From: Streptoverticillium olivoreticuli subsp. olivoreticuli
GTDB lineage: Bacteria; Actinomycetota; Actinomycetes; Streptomycetales; Streptomycetaceae
NCBI RefSeq assembly: GCF_003391135.1
Contig: NZ_CP031455.1
Span: forward strand, 2,751,501 to 2,815,500
Direction: 5' to 3'
Length of the DNA stretch: 64,000 nucleotides
Both the position numbers and the translations under genes were made by a program. This document shows positions 25,749-34,348 of the stretch, one piece after another (positions within the stretch are counted from its first letter, which is position 1; each line of letters starts with the position of its first letter). The notes under the pieces are model-generated. The model saw only the letters and a list, made by a program, of their open reading frames with translations, searched no databases and was not told where the DNA came from.

Positions 25749-26773
25749 ACGCCGAGAAGGACGTCGAGAAGGACGTCGAGAAGAACAAGGACGAGCTGAG
25801 CGGGGTCCGGATCGCGGTCACCGGGGCCGGCGGCTTCATCGGCGGTCGCGTCGTCGAACGGCTCGCCCTGGGCACCCGGGCGGAGGTCCGGCCCTTGGTG
25901 CGCGGCTTCGGCCGTGCCTCGCGGCTCTCCGCCCTGCCCCAGGACCGGCTGGCCTTCCGGATCGCGGAACTCGGCCGTACCGACGCGCTGCGGGCTGCGT
26001 TCGAGGACTGCGAGGTGGTGGTGCACTGCGCCTTCGGCAGCGAGGGCACGGTGGAGGAGCGGTGGGCGGCCACCGTGGACGGCACCGCGAACGTCCTCGC
26101 CGCGGCCCGGGCCGCCGGGGTGCGCCGGGTCGTCCACCTCAGCACGGTCGACGTGTACGCCCCCGCCGAGGGGGACTTCGACGAGACCGCCGCCGCCCGC
26201 CCGGCCGACCCCGCCGATCGCGAGTACGAGCAGCAGAAACTGGCGGCCGAGGAACTGGTGCTGCGGGCGGGCGACGGCGGTCCCGACGTCGTGGTGCTCC
26301 AGCCGGGAGTGGTGTACGGGCCGTGGGGCGGGCAGTGGACCACCGCCCAGCTCCGGCGGCCCGCCGCCGACTACGCGGTGCTCCCCTCGGGCGGGGACGG
26401 CGGAGTGTGCAACGCCGTGTACGTGGACGATGTGGCGGACGCGGTGCTCGCCGCCTGCCATCGCCCCGGCGCCGCGGGCCGGCGCATCCTGCTGGCGGGC
26501 CGGGAGCGCATCACCTGGGGCCGGTTCTTCGACTGCTTCCGCGCCATCCGGGCCCTGGACCCGGCAGCGGCCGACGCCGCGGCGGCGGACGTCCCGGACT
26601 GGGAGGCCGAGCTGTACCGCTCGGGCGCGCGCATCGCCTCGGACCGCGCCGCCCGGCTGCTGGGCACCCGGTGCGCCACCACGCTCCGCGAGGGCATGGA
26701 CCTGACCGACGCCTGGGCCCAGTGGGCCGGGCTGGGGGCCAAGAGGCTCACCGCGGCGGGGGCCGGCGGATGA
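25745..26773 (+). CDS. NAD-dependent epimerase/dehydratase (extended SDR)
   Basis: The 342-residue extended short-chain dehydrogenase has nucleotide fold IAVTGAGGFIGGRVVERL, LSTVDVY for the catalytic Ser/Thr region and YxxxK as YEQQK. VLQPGVVYGPW is the usual substrate-binding turn. The N-terminus is odd: the first 20 residues are a Lys/Asp/Glu repeat encoded by gacgtcgagaag in tandem. GTG overlaps the previous stop; ATGA couples it to the next gene. It probably oxidises, epimerises or dehydrates the nucleotide sugar or its glycoside. Inversion at C3/C4 of glucosamine would yield gulosamine. Confidence 0.87.
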   Translation: MNAEKDVEKDVEKNKDELSGVRIAVTGAGGFIGGRVVERLALGTRAEVRPLVRGFGRASRLSALPQDRLAFRIAELGRTDALRAAFEDCEVVVHCAFGSEGTVEERWAATVDGTANVLAAARAAGVRRVVHLSTVDVYAPAEGDFDETAAARPADPADREYEQQKLAAEELVLRAGDGGPDVVVLQPGVVYGPWGGQWTTAQLRRPAADYAVLPSGGDGGVCNAVYVDDVADAVLAACHRPGAAGRRILLAGRERITWGRFFDCFRAIRALDPAAADAAAADVPDWEAELYRSGARIASDRAARLLGTRCATTLREGMDLTDAWAQWAGLGAKRLTAAGAGG

Positions 26774-27438
26774 CCCGGGTACTGGTCGTCGCCCCGCACC
26801 CGGACGACGACGTCATCGGCTGCGGCGCCTCGATGGCCAAGCACACCGAGGAGGGCGCCCGGGTGACCGTGGCCATCGTCATCGGCCGGGAGCGCAGCCT
26901 CTACGACACCGAACGCACCGACGAGGACTTCACCGACGAGATCCGCACATCCTGCGCCGCGCTGGGGGTGCACCGCTGGGTGCTGCTGGACGAGCCCTCG
27001 CGGGACTTCCGGCTCACCCGCAAGGTGCACCTGGACCTGGTCCGTCTGATCCGCGAGGAGCGGCCCGACGTCCTCTACGTACCGCACCGCCGGGACGGGG
27101 ACGTGGAGCACCGCATGGTGCACCAACTGGCGATCGAGGCGCTGTGGATGGCCACCTCCGCGTTCTTCGGCGAGTGCGGCGAGCCCGCTCCCGCGCCCCG
27201 GCTGGTGCTCGGCTACGAGGTCTGGTCCCCACTGCCGGAGTTCCAGTACGCCGAGGACGTCACCGGGTTCGTCGACCGCAAGGTCGAGGCGATGCGCGCC
27301 TACCGGTCCCAGCTGCGGCACGCCGCCTGGGACCAGGCGGTGCGGGCGCTGGCCGAGTACCGGGGCGCGGTCGCCACCGGCACCTCGCACGCGGAGGTCT
27401 TCGAGGTGCTCAGCCTGGGGAGCCGGGGAGCCTCATGA
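26770..27438 (+). CDS. PIG-L family N-acetylglucosamine deacetylase-like protein
   Basis: The 222-residue Zn-dependent deacetylase has the diagnostic VVAPHPDDDVIGCG at its N-terminus and the second metal ligand block PHRRDGDVEHRMVH near residue 105. The family (PIG-L, MshB, BtrD) removes the N-acetyl group from GlcNAc-containing small molecules. The ATG overlaps the SDR stop and its own stop overlaps the ATP-grasp ATG, so it is tightly translationally coupled. Here it should free the 2-amino group of the sugar, on which the amino-acyl side chain is later placed. Confidence 0.92.
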   Translation: MTRVLVVAPHPDDDVIGCGASMAKHTEEGARVTVAIVIGRERSLYDTERTDEDFTDEIRTSCAALGVHRWVLLDEPSRDFRLTRKVHLDLVRLIREERPDVLYVPHRRDGDVEHRMVHQLAIEALWMATSAFFGECGEPAPAPRLVLGYEVWSPLPEFQYAEDVTGFVDRKVEAMRAYRSQLRHAAWDQAVRALAEYRGAVATGTSHAEVFEVLSLGSRGAS

Positions 27439-28685
27439 GCGAACGGCTGCTGGTGTGCGGCATCGGCGCCGGGATGGACAGGTCGCTGGCCGCGCTCAAG
27501 GACCTGGGCCTGGACCTGGCGGTGATCACCGACCGCCGCACCGAGCGGGTCGGCCGGGCCACCGGCACGGTGCTGGTCGCCGACCCGGGCGACCAGCGGT
27601 CGGTGGACCGCGCCGTCACCGCGGCCGGGCTGAGGGGTGTGGACGGCGTCCTCTCGCTCGGGTACGACAACCCCCCGGTGATCTCCCGGCTCGCCCGCCG
27701 CTTCGGCTGCCCGGGCGTCCCGGAAGAGGTCGCCCTGGACTGCACCCTCAAGGACCGCAGGCTCGCCGTCCTGGGCCGCGCGGGCCTGCACCTGCCCCGG
27801 CACCGGGCCGCCGACGACCTGGCGGGCGCGCTGGCCGCCCTGGCGGAGACCGGGCTGCCCGCGGTGGTCAAGCCGCGCGACCTCACCGGTTCCGCGGGGG
27901 TGTACAAGCTGGACTCGCCGCGGACCGCGCCGGACCGCATCCGCGAGGCACTGCGGCTGAGCGTCTCCGGCCGGGTCGTGGTGGAGGAGTTCCTGGCGGG
28001 CACCGAGCACACCGTCGCCGGACTGGTGACCGCGGGCACCTTCCACGTCACCGGGTTCGCCGACCGCGAGTACGGGCGCAAGGAGGAGTTCGCCCCGTAC
28101 TTCTTCGAGGGCGGCGACACCATGCCCACCGCGCTGAGCACCGAACAGGCCGACGAGGTGGTGGCCGTGGTGCGGGCGGGCGTACGGGCGCTCGGCCTGG
28201 ACGAGGCCGTGGTCAACACCGACATCCTGCGCACCCGGGACGGCCGGGTGGTCCTGCTGGAGCTCACCTGCCGGCTGACCGGGGCGCGGATCGCCACCGA
28301 GATCATGCCGCTGGGAGGCGGCATCGACCCGCTGCCCCACGCGGTACGCCTGGCCCTGGGCCGGCCCGTCGACCTGGCGGAGCCGGCGCCGCGTCCCGGC
28401 CGGGCCGTGGTGCAGCGCTATCTGCCCTGCACCGGCGGCACCGTCGAATGGGTCGGCGACCTCCGCGAGGCCGCCGCCCCGCCGGAGGTCCACGACGTGT
28501 TCTGGGGACGGGAACTGCGGCCGGGCATGACCCTGCCGCCCTACACCGGAGGCTCGGATCCGCTGGCAGGCGTGATCGCCACCGGGGACGACACCGCACA
28601 GGCCGCGGCCACCGCCCAAGAGGTGCTGGCGGGGCTGCCGCTGAAGCTCTCCGCCGACACCCTCGACCCACCGCACACCACCTGA
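27435..28685 (+). CDS. ATP-grasp ligase
   Basis: The 416-residue carbon-nitrogen ligase has an N-terminal Rossmann-like region, central ATP-grasp domain with LPAVVKPRDLTGSAGVYKL (ATP-binding Lys), the VVVEEFLAGTEHTV strand with acidic residues, and the metal site VVLLELTCRLTGARI. ATP-grasp enzymes join a carboxylate to an amine through acyl phosphate. Possible substrates are the streptolidine carboxylate (lactam) or an amino acid to the amino sugar. It lies in a run of 4-base overlaps from 24.7 to 28.7 kb, one translational unit. Confidence 0.9.
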   Translation: MSERLLVCGIGAGMDRSLAALKDLGLDLAVITDRRTERVGRATGTVLVADPGDQRSVDRAVTAAGLRGVDGVLSLGYDNPPVISRLARRFGCPGVPEEVALDCTLKDRRLAVLGRAGLHLPRHRAADDLAGALAALAETGLPAVVKPRDLTGSAGVYKLDSPRTAPDRIREALRLSVSGRVVVEEFLAGTEHTVAGLVTAGTFHVTGFADREYGRKEEFAPYFFEGGDTMPTALSTEQADEVVAVVRAGVRALGLDEAVVNTDILRTRDGRVVLLELTCRLTGARIATEIMPLGGGIDPLPHAVRLALGRPVDLAEPAPRPGRAVVQRYLPCTGGTVEWVGDLREAAAPPEVHDVFWGRELRPGMTLPPYTGGSDPLAGVIATGDDTAQAAATAQEVLAGLPLKLSADTLDPPHTT

Positions 28686-28695
28686 AAGGGGTCCG

Positions 28696-29415
28696 ATGAC
28701 GATCGCCTACGCCCAATGGGCCGACACCTATGAGCTGTTCGAGGGAGAGACCGCACAGGACACCTGGCGGCAGGGGATCGCCGCCGATCTGGCCAAGCTG
28801 GCCGGAGGACCGGCCACCGTGCTGGACCTCGGCGCGGGCACCGGCGTGGGAGCCCGGGTGCTCACCGAGCTGCTGCCCGCACTCCAGGTGACCTCCCTGG
28901 ACCGGTCCCCGGAGATGCTCGACCGGGGCAAGGTGCCCAAGGAACGCCAACTGGTCGGTGACATGGCCGACTTCCGGACCGACTCGGTCTACGACTTCGT
29001 CGTCTCCGGCTTCGACGCGCTCAACTACCTGCCCCCGCAGGCCCTGGCGAGCTGCCTGTCCTGCGTCGCCGACGCCCTGCGGCCCGGCGGACACCTGATC
29101 TTCGACTACTCCTCCCGCAAGGTGCTGTCCTCGGACTGGCGGGCGCTCGCGTACGAGCAGGAGAAGGACGGATACCGGCTGCACCGCAGGCACCACTACG
29201 AGGCGGCGTTCGACCGCAGCCGCACCGTGCTCACCCTGCGCCGCGACGGGCAGACGCTCTGGCGCGAGACCCATGTCCAGTACGTGATGGATCCGTTCAC
29301 GCTCGAGGAGATCGCGCGCGGGCACGGGCTCCAGACCCTCTCGGTGCGCAACATCGACAGCGACACCTACTCCCCGCAGCACACCACGCACGTCTACGTC
29401 CTGCGCAAGGACTGA
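28696..29415 (+). CDS. Class I SAM-dependent methyltransferase
   Basis: This 239-residue methyltransferase has motif I VLDLGAGTGVGARVL (residues 35-50), motif II LDRSPEMLDRGK and post-motif FVVSGFDALNYLPPQAL. There is no membrane segment. The ATG is preceded by GAAAGGGG. N-methylation of the glycine-derived arm or of the streptolidine part is known in BD-12-type compounds and is the most economical role here. O-methylation cannot be excluded. Confidence 0.88.
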   Translation: MTIAYAQWADTYELFEGETAQDTWRQGIAADLAKLAGGPATVLDLGAGTGVGARVLTELLPALQVTSLDRSPEMLDRGKVPKERQLVGDMADFRTDSVYDFVVSGFDALNYLPPQALASCLSCVADALRPGGHLIFDYSSRKVLSSDWRALAYEQEKDGYRLHRRHHYEAAFDRSRTVLTLRRDGQTLWRETHVQYVMDPFTLEEIARGHGLQTLSVRNIDSDTYSPQHTTHVYVLRKD

Positions 29416-29458
29416 ACCACCCCACCGACGGACCCGCCCAGGCACATCAGGGAGAACG

Positions 29459-30505
29459 ATGAAGGACCCCGAGGCAGCGCTCAAGGAGGGCATCGCCCGC
29501 ACCAGCGTCGTCATCGCGCTCAAGGACGACGTACGGATAGTCGACTGCATCGCGTCGGTGGACGAGGAGGTGGAGATCGTCCTGGCGCTCAACGGCGCCT
29601 CCGACGAAATCCGGCGCGTCATCGCCGAGCACCCGCGCCGGCTGGTGGTCACCGAGATCCCCGACGCGGGCAACCTCGGCGCCGCCTACAACGCGGGGGC
29701 CGAGGCGGCCTCCGGCCAGTACCTGCTCTATATGGACTCCGACTGCGTCTTCGCCCCCGGCGTCATCCGGATGATGGTCCGGGCCGTGCTGGACCACCCC
29801 GTGGTCAAGGGCCAGGTGGTCTACGGGGAGTCGGACCGGCTGCTGAGCCGGCTCACCGCCCGGGTGCGGGAGTTCGACGAGGGCGACTACGTCAGCGCCC
29901 TGTCGCCGCCGCTCGTCTACGACCGCCGGGTCGCGGACTGCATCGGGGGCTACCACTACGATCCGCTGGTCCACTGGTGCGAGGACCGGGAGTTCGACTT
30001 CCGCCTCCAGCTGGCGGAGATCCCGGTGGTGCACCTGCCGGACGCCGTGATCCACCACGACGCCCAGCACGGCCTGCAGAACCTGCGCAGCTACTGGCGC
30101 TACGGCATCGGAGAGGGCATCGGGCAGCAGCTCGGCATCTTCACCACGCCCGCGATCCCGGTGGCGTGGCGGGTCTACGACTCGGCGCGGACGCTGGTCG
30201 GCTGCGCCCGGGACAAAGGGCCGCTCGCGGCGGCCCTCTACGCCCTGATGCAGTCCGCCTTCCACACCGGAACCGTCTACCACTTGCTGCGCGACCCGTT
30301 CCAGGTCCGCGGCCGGCTGCCCGCCCACGCCCGGCGCACCCGCATGCTGCGGTCGGTGCCCGAGCACTGCCCGAAGCTCACCGCGGAGCAGCGGGAGAAG
30401 CTGCGGCAGGCCCACCGGGAGCGGGGGCGGGTCATCGAACCGGTCAAGGACCTGTCGGTCTTCCGCGTCCCCGCCCCCGAACCGTCCCTGGTTCAGCGGC
30501 AGTAG
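29459..30505 (+). CDS. Family 2 glycosyltransferase
   Basis: The 348-residue GT-A fold enzyme has a nucleotide-sugar binding region at the N-terminus (TSVVIALKDD) and metal-binding DSD in LLYMDSDCVFAPG (near residue 93), plus a catalytic-base acidic motif WCEDREFDFRLQ. It has no membrane helices except a weak hydrophobic stretch near 235-260. GGGAGAACG precedes the ATG. It is the only clear glycosyltransferase of the cluster, so it should join the amino sugar to the guanidine-bearing core. The 3' end overlaps the convergent Fem-like gene by 13 bases. Confidence 0.9.
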   Translation: MKDPEAALKEGIARTSVVIALKDDVRIVDCIASVDEEVEIVLALNGASDEIRRVIAEHPRRLVVTEIPDAGNLGAAYNAGAEAASGQYLLYMDSDCVFAPGVIRMMVRAVLDHPVVKGQVVYGESDRLLSRLTARVREFDEGDYVSALSPPLVYDRRVADCIGGYHYDPLVHWCEDREFDFRLQLAEIPVVHLPDAVIHHDAQHGLQNLRSYWRYGIGEGIGQQLGIFTTPAIPVAWRVYDSARTLVGCARDKGPLAAALYALMQSAFHTGTVYHLLRDPFQVRGRLPAHARRTRMLRSVPEHCPKLTAEQREKLRQAHRERGRVIEPVKDLSVFRVPAPEPSLVQRQ

Positions 30506-31341
30506 ACCGGGTAACCGCACTCGCTGCCGCCGAAACCGAGCTTGAACCGGTTGATCAGCCGGGTCTTCTCGCTGGTCCCGTCGGTGTCGATGCCGCTGAG
30601 GTCGAGATAGCGCTTGCCGTGCTCGGCCGCCCACTTCATCGTCCGGAAGTGCACGAAGTTCAGTGCGGCCTGCGCACGGAACTCGGGATTGGTGGCCACA
30701 TAACGGGCCTCCACCGACGTCCCGTTGACCAGGCACACCGAGCCCGCGGCCACTTCCGGTCCGGAAACGGCCGAGAAGAGGCGTACCCGCGGGAGCTCCA
30801 GCAGCTCCCGCAGGTATTCCTCCGAGGCGAAGTCGGGGGAATCCGCGGTACGCATCGCGTCGGCGTAGAAGGGGTGGAAACGGCCCAGCAGGCCGGGATC
30901 CTCGATGAAGGCGAACCCGGACCGCAGGGCCCGCCGGACCCGGCTCCGGGTGCTGGGGCGCATCCTGGCCAGCAGCTCCTCATCGCTCCCGCGGGCGTCG
31001 ACGAGCAGCGTGCCGAACCTCCCGGCCGCCCGGAACCCGGCGGCGGCCAGCACGTCGGGCATCTCCCACCCGGGCTGGAGCACCAGCGTGACCCCGGTCA
31101 GGGAGGCGCAGTCGGCGAGCAGCCGGCGCAGCGCCCCGGCATCGGGAACCCCGCTGGGCCCCTTCCACATGAACCACCCGTCCTCGGCTTTCTCCAGCAG
31201 CATCGCGGCATCGCCCGCCGCGAAGCGGCGCACGTCGACCCCCTGGCGGCGCAGAAAACGCATCCGCTCGCCGTCCTGATGGAAGTCCCGGTAATCGTGG
31301 AAATCCTCGACCGTAATTCCAGCACGGTTCTCGACCCGCAC
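30493..31341 (-). CDS. Fem-like (FemX/GNAT) aminoacyl-tRNA-dependent ligase
   Basis: The roughly 282-residue protein has the double GNAT arrangement of FemABX peptidoglycan-bridge enzymes. Diagnostic blocks are MRPSTRSRVRRALRSGF, HPFYADAMRT, VATNPEFRAQAALNFVHFRT and the C-terminal KRYLDLSGIDTDG ending RFKLGFGG. The family moves an amino acid from tRNA to an amine. A homologue in the BD-12 pathway (Orf11, Streptomyces luteocolor) glycylates an amino-sugar intermediate. The second of two adjacent GTGs (31341) is taken as start since GGAGGT lies 6 bases before it; a longer frame begins at 31401. It is the only cluster enzyme that could build a peptide arm without further NRPS modules. Confidence 0.83.
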   Translation of the reverse strand: MRVENRAGITVEDFHDYRDFHQDGERMRFLRRQGVDVRRFAAGDAAMLLEKAEDGWFMWKGPSGVPDAGALRRLLADCASLTGVTLVLQPGWEMPDVLAAAGFRAAGRFGTLLVDARGSDEELLARMRPSTRSRVRRALRSGFAFIEDPGLLGRFHPFYADAMRTADSPDFASEEYLRELLELPRVRLFSAVSGPEVAAGSVCLVNGTSVEARYVATNPEFRAQAALNFVHFRTMKWAAEHGKRYLDLSGIDTDGTSEKTRLINRFKLGFGGSECGYPVYCR

Positions 31342-31419
31342 CACTGCACCTCCGAAAATCGACCGGACCAGCACGGAATCAGGGCAGGCGGCACGGAACA
31401 CCTCGTCATGGAATACCTA

Positions 31420-31449
31420 TTGACGGGAGGCCGGTGCCCGACTCAGAGT
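31420..31449 (+). promoter_or_regulatory. Candidate promoter of the carbamoyltransferase gene
   Basis: TTGACG (31420-31425), an 18-base spacer and CAGAGT (31444-31449) fit the main vegetative sigma pattern of Streptomyces and point towards the gene at 31596. Predicted by eye only. Confidence 0.4.
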
Positions 31450-31486
31450 GTGGGAACAAAGTCCCGGAAGGAAAAGAGCGCGAAAC

Positions 31487-31518
31487 CCTCGGCGGGATTT
31501 TAATTCCCGTTTCCGAGG
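31487..31518. promoter_or_regulatory. Imperfect inverted repeat in leader of the carbamoyltransferase gene
   Basis: CCTCGG/CCGAGG outer arms and CGGGA/TCCCG inner arms form a hairpin with an AT-rich loop in the 254-bp divergent spacer, about 40 bp downstream of the candidate -10. It could be an operator or a leader hairpin. Confidence 0.4.
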
Positions 31519-31595
31519 CGCTTTCCCCAGTGTTGGCGTGAGGGGCGGCGAATGTCAACGGCTGCACCCACGGATATCGTTCTCAGGAGATATTC

Positions 31596-33299
31596 ATGCG
31601 AATTCTCGGTGTGAATGGGTGGCCGGGCGCGAGCCACGACGCCTCGGCCTGCCTGCTGGTCGACGGCGAGGTGGTGGCCTTCGCGGAGGAGGAGCGGTTC
31701 ACCCGCGACAAGCACTCCTACGGCCAGGCCCCGCACCACGCGGTCGCCTACTGCCTGGCCGAGGCGGGGCTGGGCATCGAAGACATCGACTTCGTGGCGC
31801 ACGGCTGGGAGATGCCCGAGCTGCTCGCCCGGCGCGGCCTGGAGTGGTTCCCCACCACCTCGGAGGCGCTGGAGTTCCTCCTCCCGCGCAGCCTGTTCCC
31901 CAGGCGCCGGGACCCCCGGCTGCTGTTCGTCGAGCACCACATGGCCCACGCCGCCAGCGCCTACCACTTCTCGGGGCACGACAGCGGCGCGGTGCTGATC
32001 CTCGACGGGCAGGGGGAGACCGAGAGCGCCACCCTGGCGCTGGGCAGCGGGGGCAACCTCAAGGTGCTGCGCTCGGTGTCGCCGGGCTGGTCGCTGGGGT
32101 ACTTCTACGCCGCGGTGTGCGAGTACGCGGGCCTGGGTGCCGACGCCGCGGGCAAGCTGATGGGGCTGGCCCCCTACGGAACCGTCCAGGACACCACCTT
32201 CGGCGGCGCGCTGCGCGTCCACGAGGACGGCTACAGCGTGGACGCGGTGCCCGAGGACCTGCTCTCGCACGGCCGCACCGACGAGGAGGACGACACCATC
32301 CGGCTGTGGATGAGCCGGCTGGAGAAGGTCCTGCGCACCCCGCCCAACGGCGTCTCACGCCGCTACGATCCGCTGCTCGGCCGCTATGTCCGCCGCACCG
32401 ACCGGGATCCGTTCGACTACCGGGACCTGGCGGCCACCGCGCAGGAGGCGCTGGAGCAGTGCGTCCTGGCCATGGTGCACGGCCTGCTGCGCGACACCGG
32501 CGAGTCGACGCTGCTGGTGGCAGGCGGGGTGGGCTTCAACGCCACGCTCAACGGCAAGCTGATGCGGCTGCCGCAGGTCGGGGAGCTGTTCGTGCAGCCG
32601 CTCGCCGGTGACCAGGGGGTGAGCCTGGGCGCGGCCGGGTGGGTGGCCGCCCAGGCCGGGGAACGCATCCGGCCCATGCGCGGCACGGTCGCCTGGGGCC
32701 CCCAGTGGGACGCCCGGGCCATCCGGCAGGTGCTCGACCGGGCGGGCACGCCCTACACCGAGCCCGACGACATCGCGGCGCACACCGCGCGGCTGCTGGC
32801 GCGGGGGGAGATCGTGGGCTGGCACCAGGGGCGGGGCGAGGGCGGCCCGCGGGCCCTGGGACACCGCAGCATCCTGGCGGCGCCGTCCCCGGCCACGCAG
32901 CAGGACCGGATCAACCTGACCATCAAGAACCGTGAGCGGTGGCGCCCGTTCGCACCGAGCCTGCGGGAGGAGTCCGGCGCCGAACTGCTCGACCTGGACC
33001 GCCCGTTGCCCTACATGATCGTCACCACGCCGGTTCCCGAGCGCAGCCGCGCCCTGATGGCCGCCGCCACCCATGTGGACGGCACCACGCGTCCGCAGAC
33101 GGTTTCGGCCGAGGCCGATCCGCTGTACCACCGGCTGCTGGGGCAGGTGGCGGAGCACACCGGACACGCCGTGGTGCTCAACACATCGTTCAACGGCAAC
33201 GCCGAGCCCGTCGTCAGCTCGCCGGGGGACGCCCTGGCGACCTTTGCCAGGGCCCCCCTCGACGCGCTCGCGCTCGGCCCGTTCCTCGTCCACAGGTGA
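31596..33299 (+). CDS. O-carbamoyltransferase (TobZ/CmcH/NodU family)
   Basis: The 567-residue enzyme uses carbamoyl phosphate and ATP to place a carbamoyl group on a sugar hydroxyl. N-terminal YrdC/Kae1-like part: MRILGVNGWPGASHDASACL, metal-site VEHHMAHAASAYH, LILDGQGE. C-terminal part: GWHQGRGEGGPRALGHRSIL, NRERWRPFAPS and VVLNTSFNGNAEPVV, all family hallmarks. Length is usual. The start is secured by AGGAG 6 bases before the ATG. It is transcribed from its own divergent promoter region. Streptothricins carry an O-carbamoyl on gulosamine, so this gene is expected in that pathway. Confidence 0.93.
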   Translation: MRILGVNGWPGASHDASACLLVDGEVVAFAEEERFTRDKHSYGQAPHHAVAYCLAEAGLGIEDIDFVAHGWEMPELLARRGLEWFPTTSEALEFLLPRSLFPRRRDPRLLFVEHHMAHAASAYHFSGHDSGAVLILDGQGETESATLALGSGGNLKVLRSVSPGWSLGYFYAAVCEYAGLGADAAGKLMGLAPYGTVQDTTFGGALRVHEDGYSVDAVPEDLLSHGRTDEEDDTIRLWMSRLEKVLRTPPNGVSRRYDPLLGRYVRRTDRDPFDYRDLAATAQEALEQCVLAMVHGLLRDTGESTLLVAGGVGFNATLNGKLMRLPQVGELFVQPLAGDQGVSLGAAGWVAAQAGERIRPMRGTVAWGPQWDARAIRQVLDRAGTPYTEPDDIAAHTARLLARGEIVGWHQGRGEGGPRALGHRSILAAPSPATQQDRINLTIKNRERWRPFAPSLREESGAELLDLDRPLPYMIVTTPVPERSRALMAAATHVDGTTRPQTVSAEADPLYHRLLGQVAEHTGHAVVLNTSFNGNAEPVVSSPGDALATFARAPLDALALGPFLVHR

Positions 33300-33329
33300 T
33301 CCCTGGACGCCGTGCCGTCCGGGCCGCGG

Positions 33330-34247
33330 TCAGCGGCCCGACAGGCAGTTGCCCACCCGGCCGGGGTTCCCCCCGGGGACCGCCCCGGCCGGGGCGGCGT
33401 CCGCGGACACCGGCCCGGACGTCATCAGGGTCACGAAGCGCAGGCCCCTGGCGTCCATCAGGTTGGCGGCCAGCATGGTGAACTCGACCCGGCCGCGCCA
33501 GGGGTGGTCGATGGCCCGGGTGTCGCCGTCCGGGTGGGTGTGGCTCAGGAGGGCCGCGTCGTTCCACAGCCCGGCGACCACCGGGTCGGCCAGCAGCCCG
33601 TGCAGCAGCGCCCTGAGCTCCCGGGAGTCGGGGGACTCGGCGATCGCGGCCCGCAGCTCGCCCAGCATGGGAATGGCCCACCCTTCCTTCCAGGCCACCG
33701 GTCTGGGCAGGTGGGGCGCGCGGTTCAGCAGCACCCGGCGCAGGATGTTGCGGTCGTCGAGCCCCGCCACACCACCCCGGGCGTCCCCGTAGAAGAGGTC
33801 CAGATAGTCGGCGTTGGCGGCCACCAGGCGCCAGGAGCGGGTGTAGATGCAGGACGGCTGGGGCTGGCTCTGCACCAGGGTGTCCCAGTCCGGGTGCGGA
33901 GGGGCGTCGGAGAAGTCGTCGGGCGGGGGGAGCCGGCCGGTGGCGTAGACGAACAGGGCCTGCCGCTCATGGCAGTTCATCCGCAGCGCCCGGGCCACAC
34001 CCTCCAGGAATTCCCTGGTGGGGTGGTCCATGCGCCCGGACTCCAAAGTGGCGTACCACCGGGTCGAGCAGCCCAGGAGCGCGGCCGTGCTCTCCTGGGA
34101 GATGCCCGGTCTGCGCCGGGCCGGACCGCGGGACGCGCGGTCGTCCGGGCCGAGCCGGGCGCGGCACTGTCTCAGGAGTTCACGAAGATGGTTCTTGGCC
34201 CCCTGCCCGCCGGGGTGCTCTGGAGACAAGGACCCCCCTCTCTGCAT
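33330..34247 (-). CDS. XRE family regulator with MmyB-like ligand-binding domain
   Basis: The 305-residue regulator has a helix-turn-helix (ISQESTAALLGCSTRWYATLESGR region, residues 49-72) followed by the MmyB-like domain (PSCIYTRSWRLVAANADYLDLF, then NILRRVLL and the C-terminal HPWRGRVEFTMLAANLMDARGLRF). MmyB-type regulators control antibiotic clusters such as methylenomycin, and the domain binds fatty-acyl-like ligands in known structures. Start uncertain: ATG at 34247 or TTG at 34229, the latter behind AGAGGGGGG. It is at the right border of the cluster and is its most likely pathway-specific regulator. Confidence 0.85.
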   Translation of the reverse strand: MQRGGSLSPEHPGGQGAKNHLRELLRQCRARLGPDDRASRGPARRRPGISQESTAALLGCSTRWYATLESGRMDHPTREFLEGVARALRMNCHERQALFVYATGRLPPPDDFSDAPPHPDWDTLVQSQPQPSCIYTRSWRLVAANADYLDLFYGDARGGVAGLDDRNILRRVLLNRAPHLPRPVAWKEGWAIPMLGELRAAIAESPDSRELRALLHGLLADPVVAGLWNDAALLSHTHPDGDTRAIDHPWRGRVEFTMLAANLMDARGLRFVTLMTSGPVSADAAPAGAVPGGNPGRVGNCLSGR

Positions 34248-34348
34248 CGCAGAATCATCAAGATTTGGAAAAATCGGCGTCAAGGATGACGGATTCCCAA
34301 GTGACACGGGGTTGAAAACGTGACTCCGGAAAACGGCGGGGATTTTGG

